DNA of 64,000 nucleotides. Origin: Janthinobacterium sp051380875 (GTDB taxonomy: Bacteria > Pseudomonadota > Gammaproteobacteria > Burkholderiales > Burkholderiaceae_D). The notes beneath the pieces were generated by a model. It was not told the DNA's origin. It was given only the letters and a program-made list of their open reading frames with translations, and did no database searches. Each line of letters opens with the position of its first letter. Position 1 is the first letter of the stretch. The stretch covers positions 124,001-188,000 of the forward strand of contig NZ_JBNYXW010000011.1 in assembly GCF_051380875.1 (NCBI RefSeq), in the 5' to 3' direction. This document shows, one piece after another, positions 35,529-43,889 of the stretch. The translations under genes and the position numbers were made by a program.

Positions 35529-36563
35529 ATGCAAGCACTCGTTTTGGAACAGGCGGAAAAAATCACCTTGCGCGACATCGACATGCCGCTCGTCGTCGGC
35601 CCGCGCGACGTGAAAATCAAGATCCACACGGTGGGCATCTGTGGCAGCGACGTGCACTACTTCAAGCACGGCAAGATCGGCCCCTTCGCAGTCGAGCAGC
35701 CGATGGTGCTGGGCCACGAGGCCTCCGGCGTGGTGGCCGAGGTGGGCGAGGAAGTCACGCACCTGAAAGTGGGCGACCGCGTCTGCATGGAGCCGGGCGT
35801 GCCGCAGTTCGATTCGCCGGCCACCATGCGCGGCCTGTACAACCTGGACCCGGCCGTGCGCTTTTGGGCCACGCCGCCCATCCACGGTTGCCTCACCCCG
35901 TACGTGGTGCACCCGGCCTCGTTTACCTTCAAGCTGCCCGATAATGTCAGTTTCGGTGAAGGCGCCATCGTCGAACCGCTGGCCATCGGCTTGCAGGCGG
36001 CAAAAAAGGCCGCTATCAAGCCGGGCGACGTGGCAGTGGTGATCGGCGCCGGCACCATCGGCGCGATGAACGCGCTGGCCGCGCTGGCGGGCGGCTGCTC
36101 GCGCGTGATCCTGGCCGACCTGGTGCCAGAAAAACTGGCCCTGTTCGCCGAGAATCGCGCCGTGGTGACGGTCGACGTGCGCCAGGTCAATCTGGCTGAC
36201 ACCGTGCGCGAACTGACGCAGGGCTGGGGTGCCGACATCGTCTTCGAGGCCAGCGGCAGCATGCGCGCCTACGACAACATCGTCGACCTGTTGTGCCCCA
36301 ACGGCTGCCTGGTGCTGGTCGGCATGCCGCCCGAGAACGTGCCCTTCGATATCGTCGCCATCCAGGCCAAGGAGGTGCGCATCGAGTCGGTGTTCCGCTA
36401 CGCGAACATCTTTCCGCGCGCCATTGCGCTGCTGGCCTCGGGCAAGATCGACGTGAAACCCTTCATTTCGCGCACCTTCGGCTTTGCCGACGGCGTGCAG
36501 GCGTTCGAGGAAGCGGCCAAGGGCCATCCGCGCGACGTCAAGATTCAGATCGAGCTGGCTTGA
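35529..36563 (+). CDS. Zinc-dependent polyol (sorbitol/xylitol-type) dehydrogenase
   Basis: 344 aa of the medium-chain dehydrogenase family. The catalytic zinc ligands are visible in VGICGSDVHYF (C38) and VLGHEASG (H, E). The nucleotide site is VIGAGTIGAMNAL. The four-Cys structural zinc lobe is absent (CMEPGVPQFDSPATMRGLY instead), as in sorbitol and xylitol dehydrogenases. It would oxidise an imported polyol to a ketose with NAD. Together with xylulokinase encoded downstream, xylitol or D-arabitol to D-xylulose is the best guess. AAGGA precedes the start. Confidence 0.9.
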   Translation: MQALVLEQAEKITLRDIDMPLVVGPRDVKIKIHTVGICGSDVHYFKHGKIGPFAVEQPMVLGHEASGVVAEVGEEVTHLKVGDRVCMEPGVPQFDSPATMRGLYNLDPAVRFWATPPIHGCLTPYVVHPASFTFKLPDNVSFGEGAIVEPLAIGLQAAKKAAIKPGDVAVVIGAGTIGAMNALAALAGGCSRVILADLVPEKLALFAENRAVVTVDVRQVNLADTVRELTQGWGADIVFEASGSMRAYDNIVDLLCPNGCLVLVGMPPENVPFDIVAIQAKEVRIESVFRYANIFPRAIALLASGKIDVKPFISRTFGFADGVQAFEEAAKGHPRDVKIQIELA

Positions 36564-36594
36564 GCCGGCCATTACGGACACTGGAGACAAGACC

Positions 36595-37707
36595 ATGGCA
36601 AATATCGCATGCAGGCAGCTGCACAAGACCTATGACCAGAAGACGGCCGTGCTGCAGCCGTTCGACCTGGAGATCGACGACGGCGAATTCATTGTCCTGC
36701 TGGGGCCATCGGGCTGCGGCAAATCGACCCTGCTGCGCATGATCGCGGGCCTGGAAGATATCAGCGGCGGCGAGCTGCACATCGGCGGCGCCGTCGTCAA
36801 CGACCTGCCGCCGCGCGCGCGCAATGTGGCGATGGTGTTCCAGAACTATGCGCTGTATCCGCACATGACGGTGTACGACAATATCGCCTTCGGCCTGCGC
36901 CGCCTGAAGGTGCCGACCGACGAGATCGAGCGCCGCGTGCGCGAAGTGGCAGCCATCCTCAGCCTGGATGGCTTGCTGGAGCGCAAGCCGCGCGCCATGT
37001 CGGGCGGCCAGCAGCAGCGCACGGCCATCGCCCGCGCCATGATCAAGACGCCGCAGGTATTCCTGTTCGACGAGCCGCTGTCGAACCTGGACGCCAAGCT
37101 GCGCGCGCAGCTGCGCGCCGACATCAAGCGCTTGCATCGCCGCCTGCGCACCACCACCCTGTACGTCACCCACGACCAGCTCGAAGCGATGACACTGGCC
37201 GACCGGGTGGTGCTGATGAAGGGCGGGCATATCGAGCAGATCGGCACGCCGGCGGAACTCTACAACCATCCGCGCACCTTGTTTGCGGCCGGCTTCATCG
37301 GCACGCCGGCCATGAATTTCATCGATGGCGTCATCGAGAAAGAGGGCGGACAAACCTTGCTCGTGTGCGCTGGCTACCGCTGGCCCTTGCTGTCGCCCCG
37401 CTTCACGCCACTGCACGCTGGCACGTGCGTGGTGTTCGGCCTGCGCCCGAATCACTTGCGCGCGGCGCTGCAGCAAGAGCGGGCCGGCAGCCATGGCCTG
37501 GCATGCGTGATCGACCTGGTGGAGCTGCTGGGGGCGGAGGCGCTGATCAGCGTCCAGTGTGGCGCCTTGAACCTGTCTGCCCTGCTGCCGGCAAATGCCG
37601 CCAACAGTGCGGCGCAGGTGGGGCAGACCCTGGCGTTGGCCTTCGACGAGGAACACATGCACCTGTTCGACGCCGATACGGGGCTGGCGCTGGCGGTAAG
37701 TGGGTAG
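36595..37707 (+). CDS. ABC transporter ATP-binding protein (UgpC/MalK type)
   Basis: 370 aa. Walker A GPSGCGKSTL, Q-loop VFQNYALYP, signature MSGGQQQRTAIARAM, Walker B VFLFDEPLSNLD and H-loop YVTHDQLEA are intact. A C-terminal TOBE/regulatory domain (about 235-370) is present. It energises the polyol transporter encoded just upstream. Position after the dehydrogenase is typical of smo/mtl-type polyol operons. Start 36595 (MANIACRQ) fits the family N-terminus. Confidence 0.92.
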   Translation: MANIACRQLHKTYDQKTAVLQPFDLEIDDGEFIVLLGPSGCGKSTLLRMIAGLEDISGGELHIGGAVVNDLPPRARNVAMVFQNYALYPHMTVYDNIAFGLRRLKVPTDEIERRVREVAAILSLDGLLERKPRAMSGGQQQRTAIARAMIKTPQVFLFDEPLSNLDAKLRAQLRADIKRLHRRLRTTTLYVTHDQLEAMTLADRVVLMKGGHIEQIGTPAELYNHPRTLFAAGFIGTPAMNFIDGVIEKEGGQTLLVCAGYRWPLLSPRFTPLHAGTCVVFGLRPNHLRAALQQERAGSHGLACVIDLVELLGAEALISVQCGALNLSALLPANAANSAAQVGQTLALAFDEEHMHLFDADTGLALAVSG

Positions 37708-37742
37708 AATAAGCAGCACCGAGACCGTGCAAGGGAACTGCC

Positions 37743-38621
37743 GTGACGCCTGACCTGGAACTGATCCACAAACCGATCCACGAATCGTTTCGCGCGTGGG
37801 CGCACGGCTATCCGCACGTGGTGGCGAAATGGCATTTTCATCCCGAGTACGAGCTGCACATCATCACCACCTCGACGGGCAAGTTTTTTGTCGGCGACCA
37901 TATAGGCAGTTACGCGCCGGGCAACCTGGTGCTGACGGGCCCCAATTTGCCGCACAACTGGGTCAGCGAACTGGCCGAAGGCGTGCAGCTGCCCGCGCGC
38001 GACCTGGTGCTGCAGTTTTCCAGCGAGTTCATCGACCGCTGCGCGCTGCTGTTCCCGGAGATGGCGCCCCTGAAAACCCTGCTGGGCGAGGCGGGCAGGG
38101 GCTTGCAATTTCCCGATGCGCTGGGCCTGCGCCTGGCGCCGTTGATGTTTGAGCTGACGACGGCGCAGGGGCCGCGCCGGGTGGAACTGTTTGCCCGCCT
38201 GTTCGGCGACCTGTGCGACTGCCGCGAGCGGCGTGCCCTGGCCAGCGTCACCTACCTGGCGCAGGCGGGGCGCTATATGTCCTCGACCATCAACCTGGTG
38301 CTGGCGTATATCAAGCAGAACATCACGCTCGATTTTTGCGAGCAGGACGTGGCCGACGTGGCGGAAATGAATACGCTCAAGTTCACGCGCTTCTTTCGCA
38401 AGCATACGGGAACGTCTTTCATCCATTACGTCAACCAGGAGCGCCTTGCGCTGGCCTGCGAGCTGCTGATGAACACCGACATGAAGGTCACCGATATCTG
38501 CTACCGCACGGGTTTTAACAATCTGTCCAATTTCAACCGCCAGTTCCTGGCCCACAAGCAGATGTCGCCGTCGAAATTTCGCTCCTGCCTGCACATGAAC
38601 ATGCCCGAGTCGTTTTCCTGA
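37743..38621 (+). CDS. AraC-family regulator of the polyol operon
   Basis: 292 aa from a GTG start. An N-terminal cupin-like sensing domain (about 20-110, WHFHPEYELHIITTSTGKFF) precedes a C-terminal double helix-turn-helix (about 190-290): VADVAEMNTLKFTRFFRKHT and VTDICYRTGFNNLSNFNRQF. It lies inside the operon it probably activates, between the ATPase and xylulokinase genes. It resembles MtlR-type activators of Pseudomonas polyol operons in position and layout. The target is likely the promoter upstream of the binding-protein gene. Confidence 0.9.
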   Translation: MTPDLELIHKPIHESFRAWAHGYPHVVAKWHFHPEYELHIITTSTGKFFVGDHIGSYAPGNLVLTGPNLPHNWVSELAEGVQLPARDLVLQFSSEFIDRCALLFPEMAPLKTLLGEAGRGLQFPDALGLRLAPLMFELTTAQGPRRVELFARLFGDLCDCRERRALASVTYLAQAGRYMSSTINLVLAYIKQNITLDFCEQDVADVAEMNTLKFTRFFRKHTGTSFIHYVNQERLALACELLMNTDMKVTDICYRTGFNNLSNFNRQFLAHKQMSPSKFRSCLHMNMPESFS

Positions 38622-38653
38622 CGACCGGCTCTTAACTTTTTTATGGAATCATT

Positions 38654-40135
38654 GTGACTTATCTCGGTATCGATATCGGCACTTCCGAAGTCAAGGCCAT
38701 CCTCACCGATGACGCGCAAACCATCCTCGCCAGCAGTGGCGTGACCCTGCGCGTCTCCAGCCCCCATCCCGGCTGGTCGGAGCAGAATCCCGAGGATTGG
38801 TGGCACGCCACCCTGGACGTGATCGCGGCCATCCGCCAGGCGCAGCCGGTGGCGTTTTCCGGCTTGCGCGGCATCGCCCTGTCCGGCCAGATGCATGGCG
38901 CCACCCTGCTCGACAAGCAGCAGCACGTGCTGCGCGCCGCTATTTTGTGGAACGACACGCGCGCCTTCGCCGAATGTGTGGAACTGGAAGCGCTGGTGCC
39001 CGAGTCGCGCGCCATCACGGGCAACCAGGCCATGCCTGGCTTCACGGCGCCCAAGCTGCTGTGGCTGCAAAAATACGAACCTTCGCTGTTCCGCGCCACA
39101 GCCACCGTGCTGCTGCCCAAGGATTACGTGGCGCTGCGCCTGACGGGCGAGTGCGTCTCCGACATGTCCGACGCTTCCGGCACGCTGTGGCTAGACGTGG
39201 CCAAACGCGACTGGTCCGAGCGCATGCTGGCGGCCACTGGCCTGGGCCGCGAGCACATGCCGCGCCTGGTCGAAGGCAGCGCCGCCGCCGCGCAGGTGCG
39301 CCCATCCCTGTGCCAGGAGTGGGGCATCGCGCATGCGGTCATACTGGCCGGTGGCGCGGGCGATAATGCGGCCGCCGCCGTGGGCCTGGGCGTGGTGGAG
39401 CCGGGCGCCGGCCTGCTGTCGCTGGGCACTTCGGGCGTGCTGTTTGCGGGCAGCGATGGCTTTGCGCCCAATCCGGGCCAGGGCGTGCATGCCTTCTGCC
39501 ATTGCCTGCCAGAGCGCTGGCACCAGATGAGCGTGATCCTCAGCGCCGCATCTAGTCTGAGCTGGGTGGCGCAGCTGACCCAGTCGCCCGATATTGGCGC
39601 ATTGGTGAAGCTGGCCGAAGGCGTCGATGCACGCAGCGCACCGTTGTTCCTGCCCTACCTGAGCGGCGAACGCACGCCGCACAACGACGCTTCTGCGCGC
39701 GGCGTGTTTTTCGGCCTGGCGACGGAACACGGGCGCGCCGAACTGGCCTACAGCGTGATGGAAGGCGTGGCCTTTGCCATGGCCGACGGCAATGAAGCCC
39801 TGCGCAGCGCCGGTACGCAGCTGGCGCAGGCTTCGTTCGTGGGCGGCGGCTCGCGCAGCCGCTTCTGGGCGCAGCTGTGCGCGAATGCTTCGGGCTTGCA
39901 GGTGCTGCGCCACGACCATGGCGTGGCCGGCGGCACCATGGGGGCAGCGCGCTTGGCGCAGATGGCGGTGACGGGCTTGTTGCCCGCGCAAGTGTGTACG
40001 CGTCCGCCCGTGCAGGAAACGGTCGCGCCGCAGGCCAGCGCCATGCTCGAAGAGCGGCTGGCACGCTACCGGCGCTTGTATCGGCTGTTGCGCGAGGAGT
40101 TTGCCGGCGCGGCGCGTGACGGCCTTGCTAGTTAG
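38654..40135 (+). CDS. xylB: Xylulokinase
   Basis: 493 aa from a GTG start. The FGGY-kinase pattern is complete: LGIDIGTSEVKAIL, the substrate region LSGQMHGATLLD, ILWNDTRAFAEC, SDASGTLWLDV, AGGAGDNAAAAVG with the catalytic-type Asp, and FVGGGSRSRFW. It phosphorylates D-xylulose to xylulose 5-phosphate for the pentose phosphate pathway. Its place at the end of a polyol-uptake and dehydrogenase operon argues that the polyol is converted to D-xylulose. No xylose isomerase lies nearby. Confidence 0.92.
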   Translation: MTYLGIDIGTSEVKAILTDDAQTILASSGVTLRVSSPHPGWSEQNPEDWWHATLDVIAAIRQAQPVAFSGLRGIALSGQMHGATLLDKQQHVLRAAILWNDTRAFAECVELEALVPESRAITGNQAMPGFTAPKLLWLQKYEPSLFRATATVLLPKDYVALRLTGECVSDMSDASGTLWLDVAKRDWSERMLAATGLGREHMPRLVEGSAAAAQVRPSLCQEWGIAHAVILAGGAGDNAAAAVGLGVVEPGAGLLSLGTSGVLFAGSDGFAPNPGQGVHAFCHCLPERWHQMSVILSAASSLSWVAQLTQSPDIGALVKLAEGVDARSAPLFLPYLSGERTPHNDASARGVFFGLATEHGRAELAYSVMEGVAFAMADGNEALRSAGTQLAQASFVGGGSRSRFWAQLCANASGLQVLRHDHGVAGGTMGAARLAQMAVTGLLPAQVCTRPPVQETVAPQASAMLEERLARYRRLYRLLREEFAGAARDGLAS

Positions 40136-40303
40136 TCAATATCACAGTGTAATTCGTTGTTTCTTTGTTGAAAAGTGTTTCTCTGGAGTAGCGCCGCTTG
40201 GTTTTTGACGGGGGGCGCGGCATGATTCCGCCATCTGGTGAGAATCGGATAGTTTTGGCCACTCTTTTTGTTGCCATCCTGTTCTTGCCGCCTGGAGAAA
40301 CAC

Positions 40304-41926
40304 ATGCAACTCGCGAATCTGAAAATCTCCGTCCGCCTGGGTCTGATGGGCGCCTTCTTTTTTCTTGCCCTGGTGCTCGTCGGCGTGCGCGGCTGGAGTG
40401 CGCTCGACGCGGCCAGTGCGCGCAGCAGCGAGGCCATACAGCGCTCCGTCGCGCTGACGGAAGCAGTCGATGCGGCGCGTAGCGCGCAGGTGGAATTCAA
40501 GATCCAGGTGCAGGAATGGAAAAATATCCTGCTGCGCGGCGGCGATGCGGCCGCCTTCCAGCGCTACCGCGAGGCGTTCGTCGCCAGCGGCGCGCAGACG
40601 CGCAAGGAGTTGGCCGGCTTGCAAGGCATGATGGCCGCCCTCAAGCTGGAGACGGCGCCTGTGGCGCAAGCCATGCAGGCGCATGATGCGCTGGGCGTGC
40701 GCTACCTGGCGGCGCTGCAGCAGTATGATGGCGCGCAAGCTGGCAGCGCGCAGGCCGTCGATGCGCTGGTCAAGGGCATGGACCGCGAACCGACGCGCCA
40801 GATTGACGCCATCGTCGCCACCATCGGCCAGCAGTCGCACAATTTGATGGCGCAGATAAAGGAGCAGGACGCGGCCGCGCACCGCAGCGCCAGCATTGCC
40901 ATGCTGGCCACCGTGCTGCTGACGCTGGTCGTCGGCAGCGTCACCGTGTGGTGGCTGGTCCGCAGCATCACGCGCCCATTGAGCGCGGCCGTCGGCATCG
41001 CCCAGCAGGTGGCGGCGGGCGACTTGCGCGCCGTGGTGGCCGACAGCAGCCGCGATGAAATTGGCGACTTGCTGCGCGCCTTGAAGGCCATGAGCGGTAA
41101 CCTGGCCGCTATCGTGGGACGGGTGCGCGCCGGCACGGATGCTATCGCCACGGCGTCCGGCGAAATCGCCAGCGGGAATATGGATCTGTCTTCGCGCACG
41201 GAGGAGCAAGCCAGTTCGCTGGAAGAGACGGCCGCCTCGATGATCGAGCTGACCTCCACGGTGCGGCAAAATAACGATAATGCGGAGCAGGCGCGCCAAC
41301 TGGCTGGTGGCGCGTCCGAGGTGGCGCAGCGCGGTGGAGAAGCCGTGGCGCAGGTGGTGCAGACCATGCGCCATATCAATGCCTCGTCAAAGCGCATCGT
41401 CGACATCATCGGCGTCATCGACAGCATCGCCTTCCAGACGAATATCCTGGCGCTGAATGCGGCCGTGGAAGCGGCGCGCGCGGGCGAGCAGGGGCGCGGC
41501 TTCGCCGTGGTGGCCACCGAAGTGCGCAACCTGGCGCACAGGTCCAGCGAGGCGGCGCGCGAAATCAAGCAGTTGATCGGCGAATCCGTGCGCACGGTGG
41601 AAGAAGGCAGTGCGCTGGCCGGCCAGGCGGGGCGCACGATGGATGAAGTGGTGGGCAGCGTACAGAGGGTCAACGCCATCATCGGCGAAATCGCCGTGGC
41701 CAGCGTCGAGCAGCGTGAGGGCATCGAGCAAATCAGCATCGCCATCAGCCAGATGGATGGCGTGACGCAGCAGAATGCGGCCCTGGTGGAACAGGCCGCC
41801 GCTGCCGCCGACGCCCTGCAACAGCAGGCAGCCAGCCTGGCCGACGCCGTCAGCATCTTCAAACTGCACGCTGTTCCTGTTCCTGTGCCTGTACCTGTGT
41901 TTGCGCGGTCGTTGTCGCTGGGCTGA
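40304..41926 (+). CDS. Methyl-accepting chemotaxis protein
   Basis: 540 aa. TM1 (about 12-33) and TM2 (about 190-213) flank a periplasmic four-helix-bundle sensor, followed by HAMP (VRSITRPLSAAVGIAQQVAA) and the signalling domain. The hairpin tip motif around SIAFQTNILALNAAVEAARA is intact, so it should couple to CheA/CheW. The C-terminus ends in a Val-Pro repeat (PVPVPVPV) rather than a CheR-binding pentapeptide. GGAG lies 6 nt before the ATG. It follows the polyol operon; a chemotactic link to the polyol is possible but not shown. Confidence 0.93.
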   Translation: MQLANLKISVRLGLMGAFFFLALVLVGVRGWSALDAASARSSEAIQRSVALTEAVDAARSAQVEFKIQVQEWKNILLRGGDAAAFQRYREAFVASGAQTRKELAGLQGMMAALKLETAPVAQAMQAHDALGVRYLAALQQYDGAQAGSAQAVDALVKGMDREPTRQIDAIVATIGQQSHNLMAQIKEQDAAAHRSASIAMLATVLLTLVVGSVTVWWLVRSITRPLSAAVGIAQQVAAGDLRAVVADSSRDEIGDLLRALKAMSGNLAAIVGRVRAGTDAIATASGEIASGNMDLSSRTEEQASSLEETAASMIELTSTVRQNNDNAEQARQLAGGASEVAQRGGEAVAQVVQTMRHINASSKRIVDIIGVIDSIAFQTNILALNAAVEAARAGEQGRGFAVVATEVRNLAHRSSEAAREIKQLIGESVRTVEEGSALAGQAGRTMDEVVGSVQRVNAIIGEIAVASVEQREGIEQISIAISQMDGVTQQNAALVEQAAAAADALQQQAASLADAVSIFKLHAVPVPVPVPVFARSLSLG

Positions 41927-42094
41927 GCCATTCCGGCTGCGCGCCGCTTAATGCCAGTCAAGTGGCGCCCGATCTGGCAAAAAATCCGCCGCAATTCTTA
42001 TATTATTTCCTTTCAGCCGGTACCTGCGCCTCGCCGCATGGCGCGCGTTGCAAAGGAAAACCATGTTCTTCACTTTCCGCCTGCCAGGTGATGC

Positions 42095-43531
42095 ATGACG
42101 GCGCTGCTGCTGGCGCTGTGCCTGGCCGTGCTGCTCGGCGTGCTGCTGGCTTGCCAGTGGCATGCGGCGCGCGCCTGGCGCATGCGCCACCTCGATGGCA
42201 AGCGCATCGACGTGCAATACAGCTGCGCACCGCTGGCGCAGGGCGGTGCAGTGCTGCTGCTGCACGACGTGTCGGCCCGCCGGCGCGCCGAGCATCAGCT
42301 TGAATTCATCGCCCACCACGACGGCTTGACGGGCTTGCCGAACCGCCTGCACTTCCAGATCTGCTTCGAGCACGGCATCGCCTATGCGCGCCGGCACCAG
42401 AGCTTGCTGGCGGTGCTGTTCGTCGACATCGACCGCTTCAAATCCATCAACGACAGCCTGGGACACGACGTGGGTGACCAGGTGCTGACGCAGTTCGCGC
42501 GCCGCGTGCAGCAGTGCGTGCGCAAGGTCGACACGGTGGCGCGCCAGGGCGGCGACGCATTCATCATCTTGCTGGCGCAAGACGCCGAGCGGGTGGCCGG
42601 GAAAATCCTCAGCGCCATCGCCGCGCCCTTCGTCATCGGAAAATACTGCCTGAGCGTGGCGGCCAGCGTGGGCGTGGCCCTGTACCCGGACGACGACGGC
42701 GACGTTAATGCGCTGATTGAAAAGGCCGACCTGGCCATGTATGCGGCCAAGCGCCACGCTCCTGGCACCTGCCTGCGCTATGCGGCGCGCATGCAGACGC
42801 AATCGTATTCGCGCACCATCGTCGGGACGGCGCTGCGCCATGCGCTCGAACGCAATGAATTCGTGCTGTACTACCAGCCGTGCATGGATTTGAAGAAGCG
42901 CAGCATCACCGGCGTAAAGGCGCTGCTGCGCTGGAAGCACCCGGAACTGGGCTTGATGATGCCGCTCGATTTTTTACACGTGCTGGAGGAAATCGCGCTG
43001 ATCCTGCCGGTGGGGGCCTGGGTGCTGGCCACGGCCGTGGAGCAGGCGCGCAGCTGGATGGCCCCGCGCGACATCGTGCGCAACTTTGCCGCCGCGCTGG
43101 AGGCGGCCGGCGTACCGGGCCACTGCATCGAGCTGGACATCGCGGCCGCCATCCTGATCGACCGCAACCAGAACTGTGAACTGATCTTGCGCCAGTTCCG
43201 CCAGTTGGGCATTGCCATTGCCATCAGCGATTGCGGTACGGGCGACGCTTCGCTCAATTACCTGCAGCGTTTCCCCACGGATGCCGTGAAGATCGCAAAG
43301 TGCTTCGTCGACGATTTGGGCAAACCGGGGGGCGACGGTGCCATGGTGCGCGCCATCGTGGCCATGGCGCACACGCTCAAGTTGCGCACCATCGCCGGCG
43401 GGGTGGAAAATAGCGAGCAGCTCGAACTGCTGGCCGAGATGGGTTGTGACGAGGTGTTTGGCTACCTTATTGGCCGCGCCATGGCGCCCGATGGCATCGA
43501 AACGCTGCTCAAGCCAGCTACCTTGGTGTAG
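42095..43531 (+). CDS. Degenerate GGDEF-EAL protein (catalytically inactive)
   Basis: 478 aa. One membrane helix (about 3-22) and a short PAS-like remnant precede GGDEF (about 70-230) and EAL (about 240-478) domains. The cyclase motif reads RQGGDAF (Glu lost). The EAL motif reads VKALLRW (Glu replaced by Lys). The other metal and catalytic sites are also gone: ELDIAAAIL where E-x-T-E is usual, ISDCGTGDASL for DDFGTGYSSL, and IAGGVEN for AEGVE. Neither synthesis nor hydrolysis of cyclic di-GMP is expected. It may be a ligand sensor or protein-protein regulator (LapD/FimX-like idea), or a decaying gene. Confidence 0.88.
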   Translation: MTALLLALCLAVLLGVLLACQWHAARAWRMRHLDGKRIDVQYSCAPLAQGGAVLLLHDVSARRRAEHQLEFIAHHDGLTGLPNRLHFQICFEHGIAYARRHQSLLAVLFVDIDRFKSINDSLGHDVGDQVLTQFARRVQQCVRKVDTVARQGGDAFIILLAQDAERVAGKILSAIAAPFVIGKYCLSVAASVGVALYPDDDGDVNALIEKADLAMYAAKRHAPGTCLRYAARMQTQSYSRTIVGTALRHALERNEFVLYYQPCMDLKKRSITGVKALLRWKHPELGLMMPLDFLHVLEEIALILPVGAWVLATAVEQARSWMAPRDIVRNFAAALEAAGVPGHCIELDIAAAILIDRNQNCELILRQFRQLGIAIAISDCGTGDASLNYLQRFPTDAVKIAKCFVDDLGKPGGDGAMVRAIVAMAHTLKLRTIAGGVENSEQLELLAEMGCDEVFGYLIGRAMAPDGIETLLKPATLV

Positions 43532-43532
43532 C

Positions 43533-43889
43533 TCACAACGTGGCCAGCAGCACGGCGGCCAGCGCGGCCGCGCCGCCGATGAGGCGTGCCAGGCGCATGG
43601 CCTGGTGGGGCGCGTAGGGCAGCAGCCAGATCAGCAGCAAGGCGCAGCCCGTAAGGCTGCCGACCCAGTAGACCAGGCCGTAGCCTCCGCCGGCGATGTG
43701 CATGGCCCAGGCCAGGCTGGCTGCCAGTGCCAGCGAGCCCGTCCACTGCAGGCGGCGGCGTAGCGGCACGGGCGGTTCGGCGCCGCGCCCGTGCAGGTCG
43801 GCGTAATGGCGGTCCATGGCCAGGCACAGCGAGGACAGGCCTGCATAGCACAGCGCAAAGACGAGGAAATTGGCTAACAGGTCCATCAT
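43533..43889 (-). CDS. DUF3325 family iron-uptake-associated membrane protein
   Basis: 118 aa from MMDLLANFLV with three to four hydrophobic helices. The family is found at the end of siderophore-receptor operons next to PepSY proteins, as here. The start overlaps the PepSY gene stop by 4 nt (43886-43889). The role is unknown but presumably supports inner-membrane handling of ferric siderophore. It ends 1 nt from the convergent GGDEF-EAL gene, with no terminator visible. Confidence 0.82.
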   Translation of the reverse strand: MMDLLANFLVFALCYAGLSSLCLAMDRHYADLHGRGAEPPVPLRRRLQWTGSLALAASLAWAMHIAGGGYGLVYWVGSLTGCALLLIWLLPYAPHQAMRLARLIGGAAALAAVLLATL

